Notes: generated from the sequence alone by a model not told the origin. Positions 15,820 to 24,691 are shown, counted from the first letter of the stretch. The stretch: 64,000 bases of DNA from Cupriavidus pauculus (GCF_003854935.1 NZ_CP033971.1:248001-312000), one strand, 5' to 3'. Made by a program: numbers and translations.

Positions 15820-16140
15820 ATGGCAACCTACAAGCAGTTGATGGCGGAAAAAGCCGCTTTGGAGGCAAAGCTCAACGAAGTCCGGGCGGAAGAAGTGGCT
15901 GGTGTCATCGCGAAAATCCAAGAGCTTATGGCCGACTACGGCCTAAGTGTCGAGGATATTGCTGGTAAGCGCCGACGTGGCCGTCCGGCAAAAAACGGCT
16001 CCACTACTGCGCCGAAGACTCCGCTGCCGCCGAAGTACATGGATCCGAAGACCGGCAACACGTGGTCCGGTCGGGGACGGGCGCCTGCTTGGCTTGGCAA
16101 GAATCCCAAGCGTTTTCTGATTGCTGAGGAAGCTGCCTGA
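15820..16140 (+). CDS. H-NS histone-family protein
   Basis: A 106-residue H-NS-type nucleoid protein. Residues 1-45 form the oligomerising coiled coil (MATYKQLMAEKAALEAKLNE), a linker KRRRGRPAKNG provides an AT-hook-like element, and YMDPKTGNTWSGRGRAPAWL is the DNA-binding motif, with the SGRGRAPAW loop typical of Burkholderia/Ralstonia H-NS. Start supported by CGGAG 8 bases upstream. Such plasmid-borne H-NS proteins silence AT-rich foreign genes. Confidence 0.9.
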   Translation: MATYKQLMAEKAALEAKLNEVRAEEVAGVIAKIQELMADYGLSVEDIAGKRRRGRPAKNGSTTAPKTPLPPKYMDPKTGNTWSGRGRAPAWLGKNPKRFLIAEEAA

Positions 16141-16162
16141 CAAGCGTGTAGTGCTGATGTTG

Positions 16163-16180
16163 ATGCCCTGAAGGCATTTT
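16163..16180 (+). terminator. Weak terminator after hns
   Basis: ATGCC-CTGAA-GGCAT followed by TTTT, about 20 bp after the H-NS stop codon. The stem is only 5 bp. Confidence 0.4.
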
Positions 16181-16338
16181 CCTGGGCATGAGTTGATAGG
16201 ATTGCAAGCTGTTACGATAAGTCGCGGCTTGCGAAATCGCTTTTTTCGAGATTGCGGATGTGCAGTGAATGGCATCTGCAACCGTTCGCTGCTACACTCC
16301 GCCTCCGTTGAAAATCCCTTTCCACGGAGAAACTCCAA

Positions 16339-16842
16339 ATGGCCGTAACGAAGACCACAGCAACCACGCAAGCACGCACGCCCAAGAAAGCAGCTATCCC
16401 GGCAAAGAAGGCCAGCGTCCTGGCTCGCGAAGTGAAGGCTGCACAAAAGCAATTGGACAAGCTGCGCGCAGATCTGGCAAAGCAAGCCGCTGCTGGTAAG
16501 AAGGCCGTCGTTAAGGCACGCGCCGAACTGCAAAAGCTGAAGGAATCGGCTCGCGCCGCACTGGCAGCCGAAAAGGCTGCTGCCAAGGCGACGGCGTCGG
16601 CCAAAGCCAAGACCGCAAAGAAGCCCGCAGCGAAGAAAGCAACCGCCACGACGACGTCCAAGACGGTAAAAGCCCCGAGCGCTGCAAAGACCCCGAAGGC
16701 AACGCCCGAAAAAACCCGTCGCTCCACTGCGGTCGCCAAGCCGGCACAGCCCGCCCAGCCTAAGACGGCCAAGAAGTCGGCACCGACGACTCGTCGTACC
16801 AAGGCTAGCGTCGCAACAACGTCGGAAGCCGTAGCGGTCTAA
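16339..16842 (+). CDS. Histone H1-like Lys/Ala-rich protein
   Basis: A 167-residue strongly basic protein built from Lys, Ala, Thr and Pro (for example KKPAAKKATATTTSKT), resembling eukaryotic H1 tails and the bacterial HctB/AlgP/BpH1 type. A helical segment (about 28-90, LAREVKAAQKQLDKLRADLA) precedes the disordered KAAK/PKK-rich tail. Expected to bind DNA non-specifically and compact it. It is the third consecutive nucleoid-associated gene on this strand. Confidence 0.85.
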   Translation: MAVTKTTATTQARTPKKAAIPAKKASVLAREVKAAQKQLDKLRADLAKQAAAGKKAVVKARAELQKLKESARAALAAEKAAAKATASAKAKTAKKPAAKKATATTTSKTVKAPSAAKTPKATPEKTRRSTAVAKPAQPAQPKTAKKSAPTTRRTKASVATTSEAVAV

Positions 16843-16861
16843 TTTGCGCCCTGGTTAGTCG

Positions 16862-16898
16862 CCCCGCGACGCCTTGCTGCTAAGAGGCGATTGCGGGG
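16862..16898 (+). terminator. Imperfect hairpin after the H1-like gene
   Basis: CCCCGC-GA-CGCCT ... AGGCG-ATT-GCGGGG forms a two-part stem 20 bp after the stop codon. No T-tract, so it could be a transcript-stabilising structure rather than a classical terminator. Confidence 0.4.
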
Positions 16899-17569
16899 AA
16901 TTCAGGTCTCTCTCCCGACGCAGATCGCCGGGACGTGTTTCTAGCGATTCAATATGCGCAGGGCATAAAGGCCACCTGCCTCCACGCTTGCTGGACGATT
17001 CTCCGCAGACTCTCCGCATTCCTCCCAACGCATCACCCGCAACCCTTGAAAAGTACGCCGCACGCTGTCGCGCAACCTTGGTTACCTCATCCGAATTGGT
17101 ACTTTGACGACCATTTCGACGATGCCCAGGTGGCATTAGCTTGTGTCGAACCTAACCGGCGATTCTTGCGGGGCGGCACAGTATTTTCCTCCCCGCAGCG
17201 TTGGCAAAGCACTCTATCGACGAGTCAGTAATGGGCGATCCGCCACGTTGGGTTGTGGCTGCACATTGAGGCCTCTGTGTCCATGCCTCCGCGTTTCAGC
17301 TTCGCAAGACACGAACGACACGCTGTCTCCCGGCCAATAATGGGGATTTGTGATGGGGGTTGGACAGAGCAAGCGCCCCACGATAGATATGCACTACAGT
17401 TCTGGTCGAGTGGAAGGCTTGGCGGTCAGACCGGTGGCCTCGGGCGACCGCCCCAGACCCGCACCGCTCGGGTAGGCCAGCGGCTGCGCATAGTAGAGTG
17501 GCGGCCGTCAGGCCGCAGGCGCAGCCGGCAGCCACGACAGGCTGGCCGGAACGGCTTGGGCATCGGCGT
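16899..17569. other. Gene-poor stretch
   Basis: About 670 bp with only overlapping biased frames on both strands. I found no start with a ribosome site and no recognisable domain. Confidence 0.4.
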
Positions 17570-18448
17570 TCATGCCTGCCCGGCGCGGCGCGCCGACGAG
17601 CGCGACAAGGCGGCCCAATCCAGATGGCCTTCGCCGTGCGCGAGGCTTTCGATATGGGTGTCGCGCAGCGCGCTGGCCAGTGGCAGCGGCACGTGGACCT
17701 GCTCTGCGGCTTCCAGCGCCAGACGCACGTCCTTGAGTCCGAGCGACAGCTTGAATCCGGCCGGCTCGAAGCGTTCGTCGGCGATGGCCTGCCCGTAGCC
17801 CTTATAGACCGGCGCGGCGAACACCGTAGACGTGACCAGTTGCAGAAATCCGGCCTTGTCCACGCCATGCCCCTGCGCCAGCGCCACGGCTTCGCCCATC
17901 GTGCCGATGGCGCTCGCGATCATGAAGTTCACTGTCAGCTTGGCGGCATTGGCTTGTTCGGGCCGCTCGCCCATGTGCCATGTCTTCTGGCCGAGCACGT
18001 CGAACAGCGGCTGCACGGCGGCCAGCGCCCGCGCCTCGCCGGCGGCCAGGATGTTGAGTTGTCCTGCCTCGGCCACGTTGACCCGGCCGAGCACCGGCGC
18101 GGCGACGTAGCCCACGCCTTGCACCCGGTGCCGCGCCGCCAGTTCTTCGGCCAGTGCAACCGATACCGTTGCCATGTTGACGTGGATCGCACCGGGCTTG
18201 AGCACGGCCAGCGCCCCCGCGTCCAGCACGGCGGCGCGCGTGGCAGCATCGTCGGCGAGCATCGAAATCAGCACGTCGGCATCATCGGCTGCCTCGTCGG
18301 GCGTTGCCGCGATCTGCGCGCCGAGCGTGGCCAGCTTTGCTGCCGGTGCCGGAGAGCGGTTCCAGCCGCGCACCGCATAGCCGGCGTTGACCAGGTTGGC
18401 GGCCATCGGCAGCCCCATCGTGCCAAGGCCGAGGAAAGCGATCTTCAT
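17570..18448 (-). CDS. NAD(P)-dependent beta-hydroxyacid dehydrogenase family protein
   Basis: A 292-residue enzyme of the 3-hydroxyisobutyrate/6-phosphogluconate dehydrogenase superfamily. The Rossmann motif FLGLGTMGLPMAANL is at residues 5-19, NRSP follows the second strand, and the catalytic-domain helices carry GQLNILAAGE and the active-site Lys in ANAAKLTVNFMI (K about 170). This subgroup includes GLYR1-like short-chain aldehyde and hydroxyacid reductases, so the exact substrate is open. AAGGAG lies upstream of the ATG. It follows a TetR gene by 54 bp on the same strand and is probably under its control. Confidence 0.88.
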   Translation of the reverse strand: MKIAFLGLGTMGLPMAANLVNAGYAVRGWNRSPAPAAKLATLGAQIAATPDEAADDADVLISMLADDAATRAAVLDAGALAVLKPGAIHVNMATVSVALAEELAARHRVQGVGYVAAPVLGRVNVAEAGQLNILAAGEARALAAVQPLFDVLGQKTWHMGERPEQANAAKLTVNFMIASAIGTMGEAVALAQGHGVDKAGFLQLVTSTVFAAPVYKGYGQAIADERFEPAGFKLSLGLKDVRLALEAAEQVHVPLPLASALRDTHIESLAHGEGHLDWAALSRSSARRAGQA

Positions 18449-18502
18449 GTATCTGCTCCTTGATCAAATGGAATCGTTCGTTTCCTAAATTGGTAAAAAA
18501 AG

Positions 18503-19123
18503 TCAGGTCAGTACCTTGAGTGCCGTATCGACGACGGCCTGCATCTGAGCGCGGCTGCTCCCGGTCTTGCCGACCACACGCATGCCTTGCGTCAGGCACA
18601 ACAACATCCGTGCGCAGACTTCGGCATCGACGTGTGTCGCGATCGAGCCATCTGCCTGCCCCTGGCGGATCAGGTCGGCCAGCATGGACTCGTTGCGAGC
18701 CAGCGCGGCAGCGATGTGGTCGGCCACGGGCTTGTCGAACGTCGAAAGCGCCACCGTGCTGCTGACGACGAGGCAGCCTTGGCGGCCTGTCGCTCCTTGG
18801 GCTGATTCCGCATAGAAGGTCAACGCAGCGCGCAGCCGTTGCCGGCCGGTGCCGCCATCGCCGATGGCCTGTCGCAGTTTCTCCGTCCGCAGGGCGCGGT
18901 AACGGTCGAAAGACGCTAGGAACAGCGACCGCTTGTCCTTGAACGCCTTGTAGAGACTGCCTTGGGCCAGCCGCATGGCGCGGGTAAGGTCGGTGATCGA
19001 CGCGCCGGCGTAGCCGCGTTCGCTGAACACGCGCACGGCCTGGTCGAGCGCTTTGTCGGCATCGAACTCGCGTGGACGGCCCCTGCTGCGGGGGAATGAT
19101 GCGGCTGATGGTTGTGTGGGCAT
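18503..19123 (-). CDS. TetR/AcrR-family regulator
   Basis: A 206-residue TetR-type repressor. The N-terminal HTH is RGRPREFDADKALDQAVRVF with SITDLTRAMRLAQGSLYKAF as recognition region; the remainder is the ligand-binding helical domain (QGCLVVSSTVALS typical of the subgroup with a TetR_C domain next to oxidoreductases). The start MPTQPSAASF is chosen because upstream residues are not family-like. A near-perfect inverted repeat lies just upstream. First gene of an operon with the hydroxyacid dehydrogenase-like gene. Confidence 0.87.
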   Translation of the reverse strand: MPTQPSAASFPRSRGRPREFDADKALDQAVRVFSERGYAGASITDLTRAMRLAQGSLYKAFKDKRSLFLASFDRYRALRTEKLRQAIGDGGTGRQRLRAALTFYAESAQGATGRQGCLVVSSTVALSTFDKPVADHIAAALARNESMLADLIRQGQADGSIATHVDAEVCARMLLCLTQGMRVVGKTGSSRAQMQAVVDTALKVLT

Positions 19124-19136
19124 GCCGGATACAACA

Positions 19137-19164
19137 TATATTGGAAATGCTTGATTCCAAATAT
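19137..19164. promoter_or_regulatory. Candidate TetR operator
   Basis: TTGGAA-N8-TTCCAA flanked by tata on both sides, 14-37 bp upstream of the tetR start, in AT-rich promoter DNA; typical placement for autoregulation. Confidence 0.5.
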
Positions 19165-19457
19165 AGCACCTCCCCGCCTGTTTGGTCGAGCGGCAACCAC
19201 CAGCCAAGGTGGATGCCACACTGGAACGCTCTCGCTGGATTGCTGCGTGAAGACGCCTCGTTGCCTACCGGTTTCCCAAGACACGCCGCCGCCGCGCGCT
19301 GTTGCCGCAAGCTGCTGCCCCAGCCGCTGTTCGATCACCGGCCACCACGGCACCGACCTGAGCCCCATGCCGTCATCGAGCATGGCGTAGCGCCCGCCGG
19401 CAAGCATGACGAAGGGCCGGTAGATGCCGGCCGCCGACCGTGACACACCTCGCGAGG
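19165..19457. other. Spacer upstream of tetR
   Basis: No gene recognised between the TetR promoter region and the zinc-ribbon remnant. Confidence 0.35.
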
Positions 19458-19817
19458 TTAAGCACGCCGCAGTTCGATCTTCGATCGGCACTTCAAGCGG
19501 CCGTAATTTATACAGCCCAAGAAGGGACAGTCGACGTTGGTGACCGTCTTCATCAGCCCTCCACATCGCGCGCAACTGGGCCGCCAATACTCTCCCTCAG
19601 TAGCAATAATACGGCCTTGCGGGAGACGTCGAGCATCCGAAGACGATCGACCATATCCTGGCCGTCGATGGTCATGATGCGTGCGGCGGCGGCTTCCGCG
19701 GAATGCGTTCTGCGCAGCGCTGCGCGGTTGCTGTGCGTCTACACAGGGGAAATTGCAGCGCCCGGCGTCCGCAGGCAAATCAAGAGCCTTCACCAGTTCA
19801 CCAGCTTCCTCGCTCAA
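19458..19817 (-). pseudogene. Probable decayed gene with C-terminal C4 zinc ribbon
   Basis: The C-terminal part (GEYWRPSCARCGGLMKTVTN then CPFLGCINY, CRSKIE) has four Cys in the pattern of the topoisomerase-type C4 zinc finger, often appended to nucleases. The N-terminal part of the same frame is low-complexity, while another minus frame reads AEAAAARIMTIDGQDMVDRL, which looks coding. A frameshift near 19620 would join them. The gene is therefore probably broken; the family of the front part is not identified. Confidence 0.4.
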
Positions 19818-20190
19818 TCAGGCGGCGTTGCGTTAGCGCAATAGCCTTGCCGCGAAGATTGAGTTGATGCTCAGGACGTAGCCAAGGCCCAGCGCGGGTG
19901 AGGCTCTGAGTCCGGCTGATTTCGCCCACAGCGCCCAATTCTCCGGAAAATTTGTATGGCGCAGCAACACCTCTTTGAGCAACTCGCAGGGACGGCTCAA
20001 GCGCTGCAGTAACGATGGTGCGCAGACGGGAACGATTTCGCGGCCGAGAAGGTATTCCACTTGCATCCTGGCCGGCCAACGTCGCTTCGGGCGCTTCACC
20101 TCAAATCCAGATGTCTACATCGTCGCGGCTGAAGTCCTCATCGTGTCGAAACTGCCGCATCTCGACTTCTCTCTGGATGCGCCGCCCTGA
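19798..20190 (-). pseudogene. LysR-type regulator remnant, multiply frameshifted
   Basis: Three minus-strand frames join into a GcvA-like effector domain: QREVEMRQFRHDEDFSRDDV (ends at a stop), MQVEYLLGREIVPVCAPSLL followed by FPENWALWAKSAG, and PEHQLNLRGKAIALTQRRLI. At least two frameshifts and one stop break it, and the DNA-binding domain is absent. Confidence 0.65.
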
Positions 20191-20599
20191 AGCGCGCCAG
20201 GCGGGGAAGCAACCATTGAGTACCAAGCGTAGGAATACTCAGCCGTAGTTTCCCGTCAGCGCGGCGGACCCTGCAGTCGAATCGCGGCCGCTTCCTATGC
20301 CAGATGTGTCGCTCCGTCTACCTGCGCAATTGGCGGCCTTTTTTCGTCAGTGCCACACCCTGCGACGACGGCTCGAAAAACTAGCAATCGCCCAGATGAC
20401 AGGCACTGGATTCTACCGACGACCGAGGTTTCCAACTGACGCGGACAATCGACCACAGTCCCCGCTGCGCGCTTCGGACTGCCATTGTTCTTCTCGAGCA
20501 TGTTTTTATTGAGTCTGCTGTGATATTGCGCTCCGGTATTCAGCCCAGCAAAGTCTTCGCATACCATCGGCTGACTGCACATCACCAAAACGTCTGGCC
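20191..20599. other. Intergenic region upstream of the amidotransferase gene
   Basis: No gene recognised. It presumably holds the promoter of the downstream amidotransferase gene; no clear operator was found. Confidence 0.35.
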
Positions 20600-21397
20600 A
20601 TGGCATATCCTCCTAACCCTGCGTGTCAGACCATTCCGGCGCTTGTCGGAGTTGTTTGCAACCGGTTCTTTGTCGGTGGACACGACCAGCATGGCGCCAA
20701 GGAAAGGTATCGTCGCGCACTGAGCAACGTGGCCGGCGTTACACCGGTCTTCATTCCCGCGACTGGGACGATTACCGATGTCTCTTCCTATTTGCATGTC
20801 CTCTCTGGCTTGCTGTTCCCTGGGGGGACTTCCATTGTCAATCCGGCTCTCCATCAAGACGAGCTAGCAACGGGATTCCCGCTTGGTCCTGCGCGTGACC
20901 ATGTCATCGTCCAATTGATGCGTGGCGCCGTGTCACGGGGAATGCCTATACTTGCGATCGACCGTGGCTTTCACGAGATGAACGTCGCCTTTGGAGGCAC
21001 ACTGCACTCTGCTCTCTGTGCGGCCGGTTACAACAAACACCATTGGGAAGGTTTGTCAGAGGCACTGGACACGCGCTATCGGTACAAGCACAGAGTTCAC
21101 CTATCGTCCGACGGCATCCTCAGCGGCTGGCTGGGAACAGATGTAGCCCTCGTGAATTCCCTGCACATACAGGGCGTTCGCGCCCTAGGCGAAGCCCTGG
21201 TTGCCGAAGCCATTGCGCCAGACGGCTTGATCGAGGCTATGCGGGTCGTGGAGGCCCGCTTTGCAATTGGCGTTCAATGGCATCCTGAAGTCAGCGCGTG
21301 CACAGACCGACTCTCGCAATCGCTATTCGTGGGCTTTGGAGCCGCATGCCGTCGGTATAGGCGAAGCAAGGGAACGCGTGAAAGTGCGTCGGCATGA
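20600..21397 (+). CDS. PuuD-like class I amidotransferase lacking the nucleophile Cys
   Basis: A 265-residue protein of the peptidase C26 / gamma-glutamyl-GABA hydrolase (PuuD) group. Family features: LVGVVCNRFF at the start, LLFPGGTSIVNPALH, PILAIDRGFHEMNVAFGGTL, and the C-terminal IGVQWHPE with the His-Glu of the triad. In PuuD-like enzymes the elbow reads I-C-R-G; here the Cys is Asp (residue 121, codon GAC at 20960-20962). Normal cysteine hydrolysis is therefore not expected; it may be inactive, a binding protein, or use another chemistry. No sign of frameshift. Convergent with an araC gene and near a MocR regulator. Confidence 0.85.
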   Translation: MAYPPNPACQTIPALVGVVCNRFFVGGHDQHGAKERYRRALSNVAGVTPVFIPATGTITDVSSYLHVLSGLLFPGGTSIVNPALHQDELATGFPLGPARDHVIVQLMRGAVSRGMPILAIDRGFHEMNVAFGGTLHSALCAAGYNKHHWEGLSEALDTRYRYKHRVHLSSDGILSGWLGTDVALVNSLHIQGVRALGEALVAEAIAPDGLIEAMRVVEARFAIGVQWHPEVSACTDRLSQSLFVGFGAACRRYRRSKGTRESASA

Positions 21398-21511
21398 GCG
21401 ACACTCGCTGCCCAGGGCCCGCGCATTGCAATTGTCGAAAGGAAACGTGCGGCTCGGGTGTGCACTGCGCAGGCGCCAGTCCAACGCAAAGTCCATGCTT
21501 TGCCATGTCAC

Positions 21512-22369
21512 TTACGAGCGCTCTGAGCGGATGCGCCCCGGAGTGTTCCCCGCAATACGACGAAAGCATGTCGTCATATGCGAACGATCTGCGAAGCCGC
21601 AGTCGTGCGCAATTTGGACCAGCGGCGTGCTGGTTTCCAATAGCAATCGCGTGGCCCGGGCCACTCTTCGTCGCATGATGAACCGCAGCGGCGCCTCACC
21701 GGTCGAAGTGCGAAAAGCTCGCATGAAGTGCGCGAGACTCACTTCGGATATTGCCGCCAACTCTGTAAGGGCGATGTTCTCACCAAGATGATCTTCGATG
21801 TAATCGAGAATACGTCGCAAGCGAAACGGGGCGAGTCCTCCCTTGCAGGCCGCGCCTCGGCCGATTGTCTCGAGCCCGGCCAGTTCCACTGCGAGCATGC
21901 CGACCAGACTCTCGCAGTAAAGCCGCTGACCGATGCGCGGCGTGACGCATGCCAGTGCGAGCCGATCGGCCATAGCCCAAATCGGCTTGTTCTCGAACAT
22001 GAGCCGCGAGCGGAATTTTGCCGCAGCCGTTGCGCTCCCGCATGCTTCACCCAGCAGCGTATCGTCGAAGTGGATCGCCACGCAACGAAAGCCGCGAATG
22101 AAACGGGTATAGCCGTAGGCTTCGCCGCCTTGCTCGATCAGACTCAAGTGATCACTGCCGTGATAGGCATCGACAAGCGGCTTGGATGGCGCGTAGCGTG
22201 CCTCAATACGGCCGCCGATCTCTCGCAAGGCCGCCCGCAGACTAACTCGCTGCGATCCAATCGGACGCGCCACGTCTTGCAATTCGCCGTATTCGAGGAC
22301 TTCCACTTCTGTGTTTGCCCAGATGCCGCTGGTACGGCTTTGATGCACGTTTGTCACGATACGGACCAC
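21512..22369 (-). CDS. AraC-family transcriptional regulator
   Basis: A 285-residue regulator with a C-terminal double HTH (about 190-285): LRRILDYIEDHLGENIALTE, LAAISEVSLAHFMRAF, and VQIAHDCGFADRSHMTTCFR. The N-terminal part (about 1-170) is a ligand-binding domain without recognised motif. The start is set at a GTG preceded by GGGAG at 7 bases; a longer frame with ATG 17 codons upstream lacks a good site. The ribosome site and start codon lie in a long inverted repeat. Convergent with the PuuD-like gene and divergent from mocR. Confidence 0.85.
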   Translation of the reverse strand: MVRIVTNVHQSRTSGIWANTEVEVLEYGELQDVARPIGSQRVSLRAALREIGGRIEARYAPSKPLVDAYHGSDHLSLIEQGGEAYGYTRFIRGFRCVAIHFDDTLLGEACGSATAAAKFRSRLMFENKPIWAMADRLALACVTPRIGQRLYCESLVGMLAVELAGLETIGRGAACKGGLAPFRLRRILDYIEDHLGENIALTELAAISEVSLAHFMRAFRTSTGEAPLRFIMRRRVARATRLLLETSTPLVQIAHDCGFADRSHMTTCFRRIAGNTPGRIRSERS

Positions 22370-22398
22370 ATTCAGTCTCCCACCTGAACGTGGTCCGT
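22361..22398. promoter_or_regulatory. Long inverted repeat over the araC start
   Basis: ACGGACCAC-A-TTCAG ... CTGAA-C-GTGGTCCGT: 9 bp plus 5 bp of stem with one mismatch around an 8-nt loop. In the araC mRNA the loop carries the GGGAG ribosome site and the 3' arm contains the GTG start. It could be an operator for AraC or MocR, or a translation-control hairpin. Confidence 0.55.
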
Positions 22399-22484
22399 GC
22401 GCTCCGCTTGACCAACGCAACTGGAGCCCGCGATGGCACAGATATAAGAACCGAGTATTTCAATCAGTGTGTGTACGAAAGTAT

Positions 22485-23894
22485 ATGGACGCGACGCTAC
22501 AAATCCACTTGGACCGGAAAGCAAAGATTCCCTTGTCAGAGCAGATTCGACTAAGTATTGCAAAGGCAATTGACACCGGGGTGCTCGCGCCGGGTACTCG
22601 ATTGCCGTCGTGGCAAGACCTCGCGGCGCAACTCGGTGTAGCGCGCGGTACCGTTCAAGCGGCGTATGAGCGCTTGGCCGACGCACAGAGAATCGAGGCC
22701 TTTGGAGCGCGGGGTACCCGCGTCGCGCCTTGGCGGAGTACGCCAACCGCTCTGCCCGGATCGCTCGCTCACGGGGATTTTTTCCGTACCTATCTCGCAA
22801 TGCATGCGGGGCCGGCCATATTTCAGCTTGGAATTCCGGCGTTAGGCTCATTACCGGACACGCTTTTCGCTCGCGCGCGCTCCTCAAATGTATTGAAAGT
22901 AGGATCTTCCTCGTCATTGGTCTATCCCGATCCCCGCGGGGAGTTAGAGCTGCGCCGGGAGATTGGCGCTTATCTCGCGATTTCCCGGAACCTTCACTGC
23001 GTCCCAGAGCAGCTGTTTATCACTTCCGGATACAGCGCCGGTCTCGGGCTCGCACTACGCGTACTCGGGCTCGACCGTAAAAAGGTCTGGATGGAGGAGC
23101 CCGGCTTCATGGTGACCCGAAAGGCGTTGGAACTCGCTCGCCTAGAGCGTGTTTTGGTCCCTGTAGATGCCGAAGGTTTGGATGTCGACTATGGAATCGA
23201 AAAGGCTTCAGACGCCGCGCTCGCTGTTGTGACGCCCGGCCAACAAGCACCTTTGGGTCCGACCCTGTCGTTACAGCGACGGCTTCAGTTGCTTGAATGG
23301 GCAGTATCCAGCGGCGCCTGGATTATCGAAGACGACTACCTCAGCGAATTGCAGTTGGAGGGCAGGGCTGCCCCCGCTCTGGCGTCTTTGGGAGAAAGCA
23401 ATCGGGTCATCCATATCGGGACGTTCAGTAAGACCATCAGCCCGGGACTGCGGCTTGGATTCTTGGTGGCACCGGTTAATTTGATCAACGAATTCTCTGA
23501 AGTGGTGGCCTCGCTTTCCCCGGCGCCCTCGCCGATCATTCAGCTTGCCACAGCCCAGTTCCTGCGCGATGGGCACTACATCCGGCGCGTTCGTCGGCTC
23601 AAGCGCCTATATACAGCCCAGCGTGACGCGCTATGCGAGCAGTTGCGAACCCACCATGCGCTATGGACAAACGCGGGCCTAGCCATACTTCTCAGGCTCC
23701 CGCATGGCGCCCCCGACATACAAATCGCTCGAGAGGCGACAAACGCCGGGATGGCACCGTCACCGCTTTCCGGGTGGTTCGCGCAGCCGTCTTGTGGTTC
23801 GGCTGGCCTTCTTCTCGGGATTGCGACAGCACCTGAATCGCAAGTCGTGACTGCATGCAATCGTCTCTTTGAGATCATCGATCGCCATTGCTAA
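22485..23894 (+). CDS. MocR/PdxR-family GntR-aminotransferase regulator
   Basis: A 469-residue fusion of a GntR winged helix (about 10-78, PLSEQIRLSIAKAIDTGVLA, QLGVARGTVQAAYERL) with a fold-type-I PLP domain. In the latter, FITSGYSAGLGLALRVLG, AVVTPGQQAPLGPTLSLQRR, WIIEDDYLSELQ and the PLP-lysine motif HIGTFSKTISPGLRLGF are clear. MocR proteins sense PLP-amine or amino-acid adducts; GabR controls GABA use. The ATG used lies six codons after an alternative GTG. The nearby gamma-glutamyl-GABA-hydrolase-like gene suggests an amine or GABA-related regulon. Confidence 0.88.
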   Translation: MDATLQIHLDRKAKIPLSEQIRLSIAKAIDTGVLAPGTRLPSWQDLAAQLGVARGTVQAAYERLADAQRIEAFGARGTRVAPWRSTPTALPGSLAHGDFFRTYLAMHAGPAIFQLGIPALGSLPDTLFARARSSNVLKVGSSSSLVYPDPRGELELRREIGAYLAISRNLHCVPEQLFITSGYSAGLGLALRVLGLDRKKVWMEEPGFMVTRKALELARLERVLVPVDAEGLDVDYGIEKASDAALAVVTPGQQAPLGPTLSLQRRLQLLEWAVSSGAWIIEDDYLSELQLEGRAAPALASLGESNRVIHIGTFSKTISPGLRLGFLVAPVNLINEFSEVVASLSPAPSPIIQLATAQFLRDGHYIRRVRRLKRLYTAQRDALCEQLRTHHALWTNAGLAILLRLPHGAPDIQIAREATNAGMAPSPLSGWFAQPSCGSAGLLLGIATAPESQVVTACNRLFEIIDRHC

Positions 23895-23922
23895 CGCGGT
23901 ACATTGAACCGGTTTGTACTCG

Positions 23923-24435
23923 CTAAACGTCAGGCGCTGCGGTGCCCAAACATGTGCTGCGGAGAGACGCCAAAAGAAGAGAGATCGATGCGGCGAGCAG
24001 AACGAGATCTTTAAGAAGGAACTGACCAGGCAGCGCTGAAATCGCCGGGAAGCCACCCGCTGTCGCTTCTGCTACGCCCGGTGTGCTCAGAAAGAACGTG
24101 AGCGTGATCAGATAGGTCGTAGTGGACATCGCTGCGCCTAAAGCGGAGAACCCAGGCTGGAAGGCTCCAAGAATCAGCGCCAAGGCGGTCGACAACTCCA
24201 GTACGCCAACGGCGTAACTTGCGCCTTGAACGCCAAAAAAGGCATGCAGCCAACTCATGATCGGACTGTTGGCGATGAAAGGCGCGATCCCGTGGGCTTC
24301 GTATGCGGTGAATTTCATCGCGCCAAACCAAAGAAAGATGACGACCAGTGCCCACCTCAGTGGGGCGAGAAGAGAGAGCGATTGGACGCCCTTTTCGGCG
24401 ATTCTCAGACGAAATGCATTTGTATTGGCAGTCAT
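23923..24435 (-). CDS. DUF417 membrane protein, RclC/YkgB-like
   Basis: A 170-residue inner-membrane protein with four predicted helices (WALVVIFLWFGAMKFTAYEA, SYAVGVLELSTALALILGAF, STTTYLITLTFFLSTPGV, LKDLVLLAASISLLLASL). The LWFGAMKFTAYEA...I.PFI..SP motif is diagnostic of the DUF417 family, whose E. coli member RclC belongs to the reactive-chlorine resistance operon. The upstream gene on the same strand encodes an RclR-like activator, which supports the assignment. rclA and rclB are absent here. Confidence 0.85.
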   Translation of the reverse strand: MTANTNAFRLRIAEKGVQSLSLLAPLRWALVVIFLWFGAMKFTAYEAHGIAPFIANSPIMSWLHAFFGVQGASYAVGVLELSTALALILGAFQPGFSALGAAMSTTTYLITLTFFLSTPGVAEATAGGFPAISALPGQFLLKDLVLLAASISLLLASLRSTCLGTAAPDV

Positions 24436-24691
24436 TTTCTTTCCCTTTCAATGACGGTTGGTTGGACGCTTTCACTTTATCGCTGCACCCTAGCGGTTTC
24501 GAGACTGGAATGACTCAATATGATGCTTACAAGGATCAAGAAGACGGCCGTCGTCATGTCCGGCCACGGACAAGCTACGGTTACGCTGTATCGAAAATGG
24601 CAGCTTGGCATAGTCGATCGCGAGGGCTTGCGACCTTGCGGGTGGCGTGTGGCCGGGCTGCGCGAGGACGGCGCGTGACAAGCGAGGGGTA

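Noticed and set aside
17498-18463. 321-codon plus-strand frame rich in His, Arg and Gly
   Set aside because: It lies opposite the intact hydroxyacid dehydrogenase-like gene and has no motif or ribosome site.
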